NCBI GenBank assembly: GCA_963576565.1
Contig: OY755038.1
Coordinates: 142,452,558-142,516,557, forward strand
Length of the DNA: 64,000 nucleotides
Source of the DNA: Aspidapion aeneum
Lineage: Eukaryota > Arthropoda > Insecta > Coleoptera > Brentidae
Direction of reading: 5' to 3'
Positions 12,446-24,552 of the stretch are shown here, piece by piece. The position numbers and the translations under genes are program-made. Numbering within the stretch: position 1 is the first letter of the stretch; each line of letters opens with the position of its first letter. A model generated the notes under the pieces. That model had not been told where the DNA came from. It did not search any database and was given only the letters and a program-made list of their open reading frames with translations.

Positions 12446-12481
12446 TAGCTCACACTACTTATATAGTAGTAGTGTGAGCTA
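12446..12481. repeat. 14-bp hairpin, possible end of a nested repeat
   Basis: TAGCTCACACTACT (12446-12459) is the exact inverse of 12468-12481 with an 8-nt loop. AGCTCACACTA also occurs at 11761, so 11761-12480 may be a small element with 11-bp inverted ends. No target duplication was seen. Confidence 0.6.
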
Positions 12482-12795
12482 AAATTAAATATGTCGTGTA
12501 GGTATAAAATTAAAGGTAAAACCGTCACTGCCTCTTAATTAAAAGATGCTGACTTTATGTTGGCAAAAAAAATGTTCTGATAAAAACAACTCAACAACAT
12601 ACCATTTTTCAGATTTTTTGATAAAGAAATAGGTTGGAAATGTCACAAAAGTGTAACTACCTATGGCCAAGACTATGACACAAAGGTAAGGTAACCCTTC
12701 CCTCCCCAGATATTACTTAATGTAACACTAAGCCGCATGTGAATTTATTTAGGCCTATGTGTGTATGTTTGATGGCCTGTGTGTTCATCTATGAA

Positions 12796-12924
12796 CAAGG
12801 GGTGATCAGCTGAACCAAATTTGTACACCATCCTACAGGACTTTAATTAATTCTTGATCCTATAGTGTATTGTAGTGTCCTATGGAGTCCTGTAGACCTA
12901 CTGTGGGCAGCTGATCACCCCTTG
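12796..12924. repeat. Short palindromic repeat unit with 17-bp perfect arms
   Basis: CAAGGGGTGATCAGCTG (12796-12812) is inverted exactly at 12908-12924. A related GCAGCTGATCACCCCT occurs near 15393. The interior TCCTATAGTGTATTGTAGT motif recurs near 14975 and 15235, all within the P-like element. Confidence 0.8.
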
Positions 12925-14516
12925 TCTATGAAGAAACCTCTACAACCACAAAAATTAAACTTGAAACATATTTTTTAATTTTTTTTCTGTAAATGTGCAA
13001 TTTAATGGTTTTTCTGTTTTGACTATTTTAATTAGCTCAAACAATGCTACTAGTAATTTGACTTCAATAATAGTGAAGTTGTCAATAGCGCCAACTTAAT
13101 TTGGGACACCTGTAATTTTGATAAAAATGTCCTAACAAAATAATACTTGGACCATTTCTAAAACCTCATGTTTTTTTGTGAATTCCATATGTACTAGAGT
13201 ACAAAATTTACACTGTTGAAACTACCTTTTTTAAAAAAAGTTTCTTATATATGTTTTTTTATTACAGGCTTATGTACTTCCAAAAGAATACTCAAGAATA
13301 CATCTGTGCCAAATCAAAACTTATCAGTGAAACCAATAGAAGTTGATCCTTAAGAGCCAACTGCAGGTACAAGCATTGAAATCGAGGAACATTTGCTGGT
13401 TGATGTTGGTAGAAAAAGAAAACTAGTTAAACTCTGATTTTTTTTGTTTTGTGCAAATCGATCGAGTTACTGTTAGAATTTTTTGTATAGGAGTCTGCTA
13501 TTGTACAAAAATGAGTATTCAGTTGGTTTGCAACTGTTAGTGTTTGTGTGTGTCTTTAATAGTTTGAGAATCTATTCTAAGTTTGATTTATTTGTTTTCT
13601 TTGCCTGCCCAATAATTTATTTATAAGTTTTTGTTTTCTCTATTTTATCAATTTCAGTTTTTTGCACAATGGAGATTTTGCTTTAGCACAGTTTTTTTTT
13701 AAAGATATATTTATATTTTTTATATGTATTATTAAAATGTAATATATTGTTATATTTTTTTCAATTTTTTAGAAGCTAGTGTCACTTAATAAAAACAAAA
13801 CGATGCTTAGAAGTAAAAAGGGCTTGCAGTTGGGTAAAAAATACTAGGACATTTCTTAGAAAGGTAAAATACCTACATGTCCCAGATTTTTTGCCCCATG
13901 GTACATTCTTGTTACGTTTCATTTATCAAATTCAGGATTTGTTATCCTGATGTTTATGGTAACCAATTCCTTATTGCTTCTAATGAATAACCTCCCTTAA
14001 TAATGTATACAGGTTTGTTATTTTTTTGCTATTATGAGTGATATAACTAAAACATTCTAAAAATGTGTACAGATGCCTAAAGACTACAACTTATAGTCTT
14101 TATCTACTTAGATAATTTCTAGTATTATAAATCAATAAATATAGAAAATAAAATTAAAAAATAACTTTTATTTAATCATTTTATTTTTTATCTTTAAATA
14201 TGTAAACATGTATCCTGAGATGAAATCTTTGGGGCACTAACATATACCTCATAAAATCAAACCTATAGGCAACATTTAGATGACGCAATAAGTTGAAATA
14301 CTGATAACTACAAATTGCTTCAACAGGATAAAAAGTGAGATTTTAATTACCAAAATAATAAGGGACAAAAAGGTTGTACTGCTGCTAGTTAGGTGAAGTG
14401 GAGCAATATACACACCTCAGTAGGTACACATGTTATTTCCTTTTAAACATAGCAATGTTGTAGAACACTGTACATCAGTTGAAAGAAAAAACTGTATAAT
14501 GTATTGACAAAATATT

Positions 14517-14564
14517 TATCATGTCATTTGTAATGAGGTTTCATACTGTACAAATGACATGATA
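14517..14564. repeat. 16-bp perfect inverted repeat
   Basis: TATCATGTCATTTGTA (14517-14532) is exactly inverted at 14549-14564 with a 16-nt loop, within otherwise featureless AT-rich interior of the P-like element. Confidence 0.85.
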
Positions 14565-15800
14565 ACTGAATATTTTTTGCCAACAATATCTTTTTTTTAC
14601 CAAGGACTGTCGGTTTATGGTCCTTGGCTTTTTTCCATTCAACTGATGTGCCATATTCTACCACAAGCCGCTACTGACAAAAAGTGAATATTTCTTAAGT
14701 GCAAAACATACCTTTGGGCCTGTTGCTGATCAATAGCAAAAACTTTGTACAGGGACTTAGCTAGGTAAACCATATTTTTCTTGACCCTGTTAGTCCTTAA
14801 AGGTCCTGCCAGGTCCTGATTCTTATCAGTCCCGAGTGGTCATTAAAAGTGTCGAGATATTGTATAGGTCCTTACATATTGACGAGCTCCTCGCTCTAGG
14901 CTGTACTACTAGGTGATAAGTGGAATGAAATTTGTGCATTGTTCTTTAGGAATTAACAATAAATTTTTGGTCCTGTAGTGTATTGCAGGGTCATGTATAC
15001 TGCTTAAGCTAGAATGCCACTATCACCTATAAAATTTTCCTAGTTTTGATTAAAAAACCCGAAAAATAACACACAAATGCTACCCTCTGATACCTGTAGT
15101 TATTTGCTTCTGAAAAACCATAAAAGCTTAAGAAGATTTGCTAATAAAAATTGATGTAGAAAAATGTTGTGATTAAGACGGCATCAAAATTGTCCAAATG
15201 TTGGATAACGGCATTATAGCTTATGTCGGGCAGTATAGTGTCCTGCACAGTCCTGTAAATGAATTTTGTGCACCTACTACACACCTACAACAACTTTAAA
15301 ACAAAATGCAAGAACTATGTGTGTTGAGAAAGTGCCTATTCAGGTTTCATAGGGACTTTAGATTTTTTTTTCTGTTGTGTCCAGTTGATATGGGCAGCTG
15401 ATCACCCCTCATTCTAGGCATAGGTATTCTAATGGGGAGTAGAATACTATTCACAAAATATTCTAGATGATATTCCAAATATTAACATGTTTTTTTAAAC
15501 AAATGCTGATGAATGACAATGAAAAAATTTATTTGAATTATTGATGATTGAGGGGTTCTGTAAAGTATTTTCTCAAGAAGATACACCTATGATATTTTTG
15601 TATAAAATTGTATATTATTATTATCCTTCTACATTACACCGAGACATGGTTTAAAAAAACGTTTTAAAATTGGTTTTTGTTTATATTTTACGAAAAAGTG
15701 AGGTTATGTCGTTAAGTATTTTGTGACGTATTGAAAACCGTCTGACAGATTTCGCGAAGTGGACCATCCTATTCTCTGTGCACAGTCCTTGCTCTCTAGT

Positions 15801-17138
15801 GACCCATATATTTTCGTAGTTAAAGATGCAATAGCATCTTTTGTGTTTTTTCCTTTTTGAAACCCAAACTGTTTTTTAGAAATAATCGAGTATTTTTTAA
15901 ACTATTTTTGAAGTCTTTCGTTAAGAACTTTCTCATAGATCTTGGTAAAGTGAGAAATGAGGGAAATGGGCCTATAGTTTGACATACTATCTTTGTCTCC
16001 TGCTTTATGAATTGGTTTAATAGTTGCGATTTTAAACTTATTTGGCACTATACCGTTTTTAAAGGAAGTGTTTATTATATGTACCAACGGGCCAGTTATG
16101 TGCTCAACAATGTTTTTTATGGTTTCCGTTTTTACTTTATCAGCTCCTGGGGTCTTTTTATTTTTTAAGTTTTTTATTATATTTTTTATTTCAGTTTCCG
16201 TTGTTTGTTTTAAAGTAATATGATTTAAAATTTTTCTCTTTTTTAGGGGATTTTTTTGTGGTTTTTGTATTTGTTTAGCTAAATTCGCACGTTTTTATTA
16301 TTGTTGAAGATTCTTTAATATTTTTTGTTATTGTGTCTAAAAAGTAGTTGGTCATAGCATTTACTTCTTTTATTTTATAAAATTCTTTCCAATTTATTTG
16401 TTCCATACACCGTTTAAGTTTTTTCTCGTTTAAAATTTCATAAGATGAGTGTGAATTTCCAGTCGATTGTATTTCTAAAGGCGTTAAAACTGTAGTTGAG
16501 TAATGGTCTGTAATGGTACTTTTAATTATTACTGGCAAGATGTTTTTGAATAGAGATTGGTTACGACACTTTACATGAATATCGTCTAAGCATGTTTTAG
16601 ATGCTGGTCTAGTGATTTTGTTGACTAAAGACTCAAAATTATTTGTATATAGGATAATTAAGAGATCTTGGCTCACTTCATCCCCTCCGAGAAGGTCAAT
16701 GTTTAGATCACCCACAATAAAATGCATATATGAGACTATTTGTTTAGTGTTTTCTAAATAGTTATTAAGGGCTAGGAGAAATTCATTAGAGTCCTGAGCA
16801 GGGGTTTTATATACTGCAGTGATAAGTATTTTTTTATCAAAGTTATTGATTTGTAGTTCAAGGGCTTTGCATCTATCTAATTTTATGGTTTTAAAGGAGT
16901 AACTTAAAGAGTTTTTAATATAGATAGCGACACCGTCATTTTTATTGATATCTCCTTCACTATATAAGAAGTCATAATTTTCCAAAAAAAATTGGGATTT
17001 ATCATATACCATAAACGTTTCGGTCAAGATAATGCAATCTAGCGGATTTTGTAATTGTGAGAGATTGACCAGGAGTTCATCAATATTCTTATTTATACTT
17101 CTTATATTTTTATGAAATATTTTAAAAGATTGTTGCAT
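15801..17138 (-). pseudogene. LINE ORF2, endonuclease and N-terminal reverse transcriptase
   Basis: Reading down from 17138, a 287-residue open frame has an APE-like endonuclease: KIFHKNIRSI at the start, LTETF, VGDLNID and ITDHYS supply the usual Asn, Glu, Asp and Asp/His positions. The ORF breaks at 16275. The next part (16270-15801) contains KNKKTPGADKV, the finger motif SNYRPISLIS and KQFGFQKGKNT of the RT domain, with at least two frame breaks or stops. The P-like element then interrupts it, and the palm continues at 10920. The protein would nick target DNA and prime reverse transcription. Confidence 0.8.
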
Positions 17139-17440
17139 TTTTTAATTTCTACAAAGTTTAAATTATTAAATTAAAATCCAAAAAATTTTCAACCTCATTT
17201 GTATCCATAAAGTCATAATTAAAATCTCTTACAAACTGATCCATTTTAATGGGAAATAAATTGTGTGTGTATATATTCATAAATAAAATTCAATTTTAAG
17301 ACGTTAAGAGAACAAAAGAAAAATTATCAAGACAAAACTTAAACTACAGTCTATTTATCATACAAACATTAAAAACACACAAAAACAAAAAAAAAGTAAA
17401 ATGTCTTAAAAATATTTTTTTTCTTTGTTTTTCTTTCAAA

Positions 17441-18301
17441 TTATTTTTGACTGTTGGACGATCCTGACCTTAGAGTTTTTTTCTTTCCAATTGCATTGAC
17501 AAGATTGGATAGAACCTTGCTTCCAGTAGTCCTGGTTTTAGACAATTTCGGGGTTTCAGTTGTTTTTCGCTGTAAAATTTTCTGTTTTGTTTCAGACGTT
17601 ATTTTTTGGTGATCTTTAGGTTTATCCTGACTTTCAAACACTTCCTCAGATTCTTCGCGTTGCTTTGGCAACACTGTCGGTGTTGATGGGGCGCTATTTG
17701 TTAAGCGACAGCTTTCGGACTGAGATTCAATAAACAAAATGTCGTCGACTGTTAGGATTTCTCCGTCCTTGGCATACAGTTTGTCTCCCCTGATGTAAGC
17801 TGTTTTGTCAGAGGTGTTCTTTAACTGTGTGAGGTATTGACCTCTGATCTTCCGTTAGATCGTGCGCAATTACGATGCCAGTACCACTCAACTTGTGGCA
17901 TTTTTAAAAACTAAGGTCTTTTTTAGCGCTGACAAAAATTGAATTTTTATTGGTGAGTCCGTTGAGTTTCCTAGTCTATAGAAGTTATTTAAGTGATCCT
18001 CTTTAATATCAATTTCAAGAAGGGTGTTTAATGTATCACAGATGTATTTCGATGATAAACTCTGGGGTTGATTTTCCAGATTAAATATCAGTGCACCGTT
18101 TCTTTTATTTTCCCTTTCGAGTTTCTCAATTTTTGATTTTAATTCCAGGTTTTCTTTCTCCAAAGATGTCACTTTTTCCTTCAAATTATCTAGGTTTTCG
18201 GTAACTTTTGTTTCTAATGCTTGAATGTGCTCCGTAAGCTCTGATTTAGATAAGCGTATTTCTTGAAGGATATGACTGAGCGTAATTTCAGTTTGAGACA
18301 T
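17441..18301 (-). pseudogene. LINE ORF1, coiled-coil RNA-binding protein
   Basis: The first part (18301-17888) begins MSQTEITLSHILQEIR, has a heptad-rich coiled coil (about residues 20-75), and then enters an RRM-like segment (KRNGALIFNLE). After a stop and frameshifts around 17890-17740 the frame resumes with GTGIVIAHDL, AYIRGDKLYAKDG and a charged C-terminal tail to 17441. Coiled coil, RRM and C-terminal domain is the layout of type II, L1-like ORF1 proteins, which trimerise and coat LINE RNA. It belongs with the ORF2 segments downstream on the same strand. About 300 bp separate it from the endonuclease start. Confidence 0.75.
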
Positions 18302-18744
18302 TTTCGTGTACGGTCTCCTTTATTTGCCTTATTTAGTGATAAATATTACTTATCACAAAAACAAAGTTGAAATCTCCGGTGAAGTTAACTGTTTACAATT
18401 GCTATTTGTTGTATATTTCGTTTGTTGTGCTGTGTTTTTGTTTGGTTTTTTATACTCATATAGCGTAATTTGTGTAATAAAATGATTTGGTGAGTGCGAC
18501 TGCAGCCCATTTACAAACCAAACTAGCACATTATAGTCGCACACACACTTTATTACAGAAAAACTAACAAATCTAATCGTTTCATTGACTGAACTTACAC
18601 ATTATTATCCGATTCTTTACTATTAATTTTTTTAAACTATTAGTAAGGGCAACTAATAATCCTAAACACATAAGACATTAATAACTAAACAGTGGTCTAC
18701 TCGTTTTATTTACTAAACTTACATATTTTTTTAACTTTTTTTAG

Positions 18745-18914
18745 GCCAGAGATAAATCTAGAAAAAAAGTCCGAGAAGGAATCACTTAAGAAACTTATTA
18801 TTGATTGGTTAATAGTATCAAAAAAAGTAATCCATGTAGAATTATCTAAACTGTTACATTCAGTTAGTATTGTCAAAGGACTTCAGCTAATTAGAGATGC
18901 ATATTTAAAAATAG
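18745..18914 (+). CDS. COG1: COG1-like gene, exon B
   Basis: This is a 170-bp internal exon with acceptor TTTTTTTAG before 18745 and donor TAG/GTAAAT after 18914. It takes one base to complete the codon from exon A and leaves one base for exon C. The translation runs PEINLEKK, then SLKKLIIDWLIVSKK, ending KGLQLIRDAYLKI. This matches the COG1 helical region in which animal proteins have a KW or DW segment followed by a KGL-x-x-IRDA motif. The spacing between the two motifs fits the human protein as I know it. Intron 1 before it is about 16.0 kb of TEs and intron 2 after it about 21.7 kb. Confidence 0.85.
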
Positions 18915-18969
18915 GTAAATACTAATTTAAGGATTATGTTTTATGAACATTCCCTAAGGCTAAGTTTTT

Positions 18970-19443
18970 TTTATATAAGTCACTTTCCAGCCATTTTCGC
19001 TGTGCGGTACTCCTGATGTCTAAGAAGGCAGTAATATCGATGTATACGGCTACTAGTACCCCGTTCTGAGGACCAGCCCGAAAATAATTTATTTTGTCGT
19101 TGACCAAATCTCCAAAAATTCCTGTGATATTTAATATTGAACCTTGGCTTGAATACTTACTGAAATTGAATTTAGCTGTCTCCGTAGTAATGTTAGATTT
19201 TTGCTATAGACCCGAGGGTACTCTAGCTTATACCGCAAAATTGGTAGTTGGGTTCCTAAATTAGGTTTATCACTTTAATTTCATCGCCTTTCCATCCATT
19301 TTGGTTGTGCCGAACTGATGATATCTAACAAGTCAGTAACATCGATGTGTACGGCTACTACTACCCCGTTCTAAAGACCAGCCGCAAATTAATTTATTTA
19401 GTCTTTGACCAACCCTCGAAAAATTCCTTTGATATTTGATGTT
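18970..19443. repeat. Two diverged copies of a 165-bp unit about 304 bp apart
   Basis: The block near 18977-19135 recurs at about 19281-19440. Shared landmarks are ATCGATGTATACGGCTACTA, ACCCCGTTCT and the AATTCCT/GATATTTAAT end. The interval suggests a remnant of a satellite-like tandem array with period near 304 bp. Confidence 0.75.
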
Positions 19444-19675
19444 ATCCCAATTTTGTTGAAAATCTAATTCTTATTTTATCACGGTATTTTGCTAGCTGTT
19501 GTTGTTTTCAAAATATAATTTTTTTAAACAAAAACCTAATGAACAGTTCCAATTTGTTCTGGTAGCGGTCGGGTCGTTTTTATCAGGTGTTTTTTGCTGG
19601 TATTCACGTGCGAGTTTAAAATTAATTTGTGCATATAAATAATATTTTAAACAAAATAAATATTTAAAATTCGAT

Positions 19676-20807
19676 ATGGACACAGATAGCGGGGGCGGTC
19701 AGCCTCCCGACAAGGAACCCCTATTGGAGGGATCCATAATCCAAAGTTCTACATCTCAGATACCAATCAACATGGAATTGGTTACTGATGGCCAGGATAA
19801 GTCAAGAAAAAGTAAAAATCAGTATTTCTACACAAAAAATGATTCAGGCCCCTACCACATTTATTTTGAAAATAACTCCCCCGAGTTTAAAGGTGATTTA
19901 AATGCGATAAAAGTAAATGATATCATTTTCCAAAATCATCCAGAAATCGATCACAAAATTAAAGAAATTGATAGCATTGGTAGAAACAGAATACGTGTAG
20001 TAGTTAAGGATTATTATGCTGCAAATATGTTGGTAAGTTCAAAAAAATTCGAGACATAATCTGGAATGTTATGTTCCTAAATTCTTGATTGTTAGGCAAG
20101 GTGCAATTTCTAATATTGAACCGGATATGGCAGAGGAGACCATAAAAAACAGAATTCAAAAATTTGATTTTCACTGCAATTTTGAAGTCGTCGCGGTAAA
20201 ACGGATCACCAAAACAATTACAAATCAAAGTACCTTACAGAAAACTAAAATAAATACCAAATCGGTTATAGTAACATTTAGATGTCAATCTCTGCCTAAA
20301 TATATTGCCCTTGGGCGTGTTAGGATTAAAGCATACGTTCAAAAAGTATTATTACGTTTCCAATGCTTTCGTTATGGCCACTCTGGACAACAATGTAAAA
20401 GTAAAATGAGATGCCTTAAATGTAAACAAGAACATAAAACAGAAGGTTGCGTTTCCCAAAATGACCTAAAATGTTTCTACTGTCATTCTGACCACGCCAC
20501 AAATGATTTAAAACAATGTTCAGAGTTTAAAAGACAAAAAAACATCAAAGAAGCTATGGCTACCAATAACTTTACTTTTAAAGAAGCAGAAAGACATTTT
20601 CCGAAAAAAACATACGCTTCAGTTATGGCCCAAAGTTCATCCGATGTCGACCTAACAGTATTAGACAAATATCTATATAGCAATACCCAACCCGTTACAA
20701 GGACTAATAACTTTGGAAGTCAATCTAATAATTTCACTCAATTCATTGCTCCAAAAAAAAGACCTCGGCCGTCATCACCTAACGCAAGTCAAGCTCAACA
20801 TAACTAA
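19676..20807 (+). pseudogene. I-clade LINE ORF1 (gag-like) with three zinc knuckles
   Basis: The first part (19676-20059) starts MDTDSGGGQPPD and contains the N-terminal domain (YHIYFENN, KVNDIIF). A single-base frameshift near 20055 separates it from 20085-20807. That part carries a segment ending FQCFRYGHSGQQC and two more cysteine clusters (CLKCKQEHKTEGC and CFYCHSDHATND...C), then a Ser/Pro-rich tail ending SQAQHN. The first knuckle has Tyr where most have Gly or Lys (CFRYGH), so one Cys of the C-X2-C pair is lost. The role would be nucleic-acid binding in the element particle. Confidence 0.75.
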
Positions 20808-21149
20808 ATTCTTTCACAATTCAACTCTTCGCAAAGCTCTGGATCGGTGCTTTCTGACCCAGCTTATCAATCTGGCATCTCGTCCAACTCCAATTTAGCA
20901 AATTCTAACTCTTGATATCAATTCAGTGGTAGAAATTATTTTCTCTGTAATCAATGTTCTCAAACAAAAAAACATTTTTGATATAAATAAATCAGAACTT
21001 AGAAATCTAGTTAACAATAAATATGGACAAAAATTAAGTGATAAGTAAAAATGTATTTATTTTTCTAAGGGCTTCAAATCTTTTCACTCGTTAAATAAAA
21101 AATTTATTAATAATCAAATTCACAGACTCACAAACCATTAATAATTTTA

Positions 21150-24100
21150 ATATCTGTTAATGAAACTGCCGCTCGGCAGTCTCAAACAAATGTAATTTAG
21201 AAGCCCTTCTAGCTCAAAATGATTTTTAAATTGCATTATTATCAGAAACTTGGTTTAAATCAAGTAATTATATTTCGTTTAGAGGCTACAATATCATACG
21301 TAAAGACAGACAAGATGGCAAGGGAGGAGTGGCCATTTTGATTAAATCAAACATTAAATATTCAGAAATAATTGGTCCTATTTTCGAAGACATCCCGTAT
21401 GTAGGTATAAAAATTAGATTAAAGCAAGGCGAAGAATTAAGTTTGATATCTTTATATATTAAACCCAATTCACGAATATCTCAAAACAGGTGGTTACAGT
21501 TCTTTAATTTTGTAAAAAAGCCATTTCTTATTGGTGGGGACTTTAATGCCCACAATAAAGCATGGGGATGTATTAATAATGACGTCTTAGGGAGAAACAT
21601 CAAAGAAAATGGAACTTAAAGAAAGCAAACTGTGATATGTATTTTCTAGAATGTATTCAAAAATTTTCAAATTTTGTTTGCAATAACTACAAAGAATTTG
21701 TCAATGTCCTTAACGAAATAATGATAAAATGCAACAGTTTTGTATGGAAAAAATAAAAAAAAACTGGCAAATTTTGGTGGAACGAGAAATGTGACGAGGT
21801 AGTGAAGAACAGAAAAGTGTTATTTGGTGAATATAAAAACAGTCCAACTATCAGTAACTTGATAAATTTTAAAAAAGCTGATGCGGTGAGTAAAAGAACT
21901 CTAAAAGAAGAAAAAAGGAAATTTTTTTATCAGTACTGTACAACCATCAACAGAAGTACTCCAATGAAAGACATTTGGCAAAAAGTAAATAACTTCAAAA
22001 ACAGAAAACAGTGTAACATTAGTCCAATCACTAAGGAAGACGAGTGGGTCGAAGTATTTCACAAGCTTACCCCCTTCGTTGTTACTAATGAATTCATCAA
22101 TTTCGAAGATCATTCTCATGAAGATGCAAGATATTTATGTCAACCGTTTCAGCTACAAGAACTGAAAAAAGTACTTAAACACAAGAACAACTCTGCGTCA
22201 GGAAAAGACAATTTTCAGTACTCTTTGCTCTCAAATCTTCCAGACTATGCTTTGCGTGTAACTCTTCGAATTTTTAATAGTATTTTTGATGGTTCTCAGC
22301 CGATTCCTGATGATTGGAGGGACTATATAGTCGTGCCATTACTAAAACCAAATAAAGCAAGCGACAAGGCGTCATCCTACAGACCAATAGCCCTATCATC
22401 ATGTTTCCTAAAAACATATGACAGAATAATAAAAAATCGCCTAGAATTTTGGATGGAAAAACACAATAAGTTTCCAAGTACCCAATATGGTTTTCGAAGA
22501 GGCACCTCCACTCAAGAAGCTGTAGCTAATTTAGTAACTGAAATTCAGCTAGCGGTTACCGCCAACGAAACCGCGACTATCTTATTTTTAGATGTACAAG
22601 GTGCATACGATAACGTCAATTACAACATACTGATTTCAAAAATGAGTGCCATTGGTTTCCCAAAACAATTGATTCAAAACATTTACAATCTTTATCACAC
22701 AGGGAACATTTACATCCGAACGCAAGACGGGGTCACTGAACCCAGAATTGCCCGTATGGGTCTAGCCCAAGGGAGCATTTTAAGTCCGATTCTCTACGTT
22801 GTGTATACTTACGATTTGGAGTCTACAGAAAAAAACGACACAAAAATCTTTCAATTTTGTGATGATCTTTGTTATTTTACTAAAGACAAAGATCCTAGCC
22901 TCACCACAATTGAAAATTGGTTTTTTGAAAATGGCCTTAATATATCGACAGAAAAATCAAATATTTGCATTTTTACCAGAAAAAGAATAGCGATTCCTGA
23001 GACCATAGACATACGAGATGGGCTTACAATTCCATGTAAAAGTACCACCAAATATCTTGAAATTTTTTTGGATAAAAAATTGTTATGGAAAGACCATATT
23101 AACTACACGATGAAAAGAGCCGAGAAAGGTATCAACATCCTGAGGGCCTTTAGTCATCACAAATGGGGAGCAGACCCAAATATTGCCCTTTTATTTTACA
23201 AATCCTATGTTAGGTCAATATTAGATTACGGCAGCATTTTATATGGTTCTGCAGCAGAAACTCATTTAAAAAAAAATCGAAGTTATTAAAAACAGATGCC
23301 TAAGACTTTTTATGGGTCATCTTAAAAGCACACCCATTCCAGTTTTGGAGGTTGAGGCTGTGGAACCTCCTCTTGGTTTAAGAAGAGATCTATTATGTAA
23401 CAATTTCTTGTTAAAACTGTACCATAAAAACAGTGCTTTGATTAGTAAGATCCATGACCTTTCAATTTTAACTCTAACGAACTCTTATTGGAGAGTTAAA
23501 AAAACGACACCCACCGTAACAAGTTATTTATGGTTATCGAGCTTTAAAGACAACGTTTTTTCCTCCAAAAATTATTTGTTTAAAATGTTAGACGAGAACT
23601 TTTATTACTACATTCCACAAGTCGTAATAAACAACCAGGAACAAGACATAATCACACCAAGAACGATCTTTTTAGAAAATTTAAATACTAAGTGGAAATC
23701 ATACGAACATATTTATACGGATGGTTCAGTGTTAGAAAACAAAACTGGTAGTGCATTTTATCATCAAAATACTAATTACAGTGAGCAATTTAAACTGTTA
23801 AATAACACATCAATATTTTCTGCGGAGTTGTGGGCAATATGGAAAGCCCTTCTGTATTGTTTAAAATCAACAAGAAATATATATTTTGTAATTTTTAGTG
23901 ATAGCAAGAGCGCTTTAGAAGCTATCAAGAATAGTTTTGTGAATCAACCTGCCAATTACATTGTTACAAATATTTTAAAGTCGTTTAAGGAATTGGTTTT
24001 GAACCAAAAACAAGTGGCTCTTGTTTGGACTAAAGCTCATATTAATATTTACGGGAATGAAAAAGCAGATAACTTGGCCAAAGCTGAACTTTCTCTTACT

Positions 24101-24552
24101 GCTCAGAACACTTTCTCATTCCTTTTTCTGATTTGCTTAGAACAGCTAAAACGAAGCTTAAAAATAGTTGGCAGGAAGATTTTAATAGAAGCAACAAAGG
24201 ATTTTTTTACAAAAATATTTGTAACAAAATCCAAAATCATACATGGTTCCATATGGAAACTAACAGAAATTTTATAATTATTTCCCGATTAAGAAGTGGA
24301 CATACTTTTTGTCCAGTACATAAAATGAAAACAGGTCTGCAACCACATGACCTTTGTAATTGCGGTCAAGTAGATCACCACATATTAGGGTGTATGAGAC
24401 ACTCCCTATTAAAGAAAAATAAATTGCTAAATACCTTTACAAACTTAAAAATTGTTCTTCCATTCAACATGGGTTATTTACTATCAGTTAACAGTCTAAA
24501 TGTATATATAGCCTTGTACGAATTTATTATTGAGGAAAAAATTGATATTTAA
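21150..24552 (+). pseudogene. I-clade LINE ORF2: endonuclease, RT, RNase H
   Basis: The endonuclease begins near 21160 (NCRSAVSN), with LSETWF and GGDFNAHN visible. A stop lies near 21228, and the region expected to hold the SDH motif is missing around 21615-21690. RT (21802-23289) has SSYRPIALSS, FLDVQGAYDNVNY, GLAQGSILSP and FCDDL (Cys replaces the usual Ala). An A9 run near 23270 shifts the frame. RNase H (23312-24277) shows YTDGS, AELWAIWKAL, SDSKSALEAI and KAHINIYGNEKAD. A second shift near 24125 leads to the tail (24133-24552) with CNCGQVDHHILGC. All domains of an I-clade protein are recognisable but it cannot be translated whole. Confidence 0.8.

Larger units (their letters stand above)
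11268..13437 (+). pseudogene. Broken two-exon THAP-domain gene inside the P-like element
   Basis: Exon 1 (11268-11487) starts at an ATG and reads MPGASCAVSGCKSNYSN, the hallmark start of a THAP zinc-binding domain (C-X4-C after MP). It then stops. Shifted frames continue with FFKFPP-like and FPDYFARVAKAL-like pieces expected in THAP domains, up to a donor AG/GTAAAT. Exon 2 (13268-13437) follows an acceptor TTACAG and reads KRILKNTSVPNQNLSV, resembling the linker that follows THAP domains, with a stop midway. THAP domains bind specific DNA at the ends of P elements through their transposase. No RNase H-like catalytic part follows. It could instead be a decayed host THAP gene captured by the element. 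Confidence 0.6.
10930..15791. mobile_element. P-superfamily (P-element-like) DNA transposon, non-autonomous
   Basis: The 34-bp terminal inverted repeats are at 10930-10963 and 15758-15791 (start CAAG, 4 mismatches). They are flanked by a duplication of CTCTCTAGT (10921-10929 and 15792-15800; 8 bp if one base is shared). A 13-bp subterminal inverted repeat TACGTCACAAAAT lies 64 bp from the left end (10994-11006) and 61 bp from the right end (15718-15730). That is the terminal plus internal repeat layout of Drosophila P elements, which also duplicate 8 bp. A THAP-domain remnant inside (11268-13437) matches the N-terminus of P transposases. No catalytic transposase domain is visible, so the copy is non-autonomous. 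The interior carries other repeats. Confidence 0.8.
9760..18301 (-). mobile_element. CR1/L2-like LINE, split by a DNA transposon
   Basis: Read on the - strand the element contains ORF1 (18301-17441), endonuclease and the first part of RT (17138-15801), then after a 4.86-kb insertion the RT palm (10920-10600) and the C-terminal tail (10420-9920). Removing 10930-15791 and one copy of the flanking duplication joins the RT halves in frame, running from IYGSLES into LAFTLCIFLDLAKAFD. The architecture of coiled-coil ORF1, APE-type endonuclease, RT and a tail without RNase H fits the CR1/L2/Jockey-superfamily range. The exact clade is not resolved. The 3' boundary near 9760 and the 5' boundary upstream of 18301 are approximate. 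Confidence 0.8.

Noticed and set aside
12194..12528. ORFs with long TDRQ or SVCL repeats
   Set aside because: Artefacts of reading through the CAGA microsatellite on both strands.
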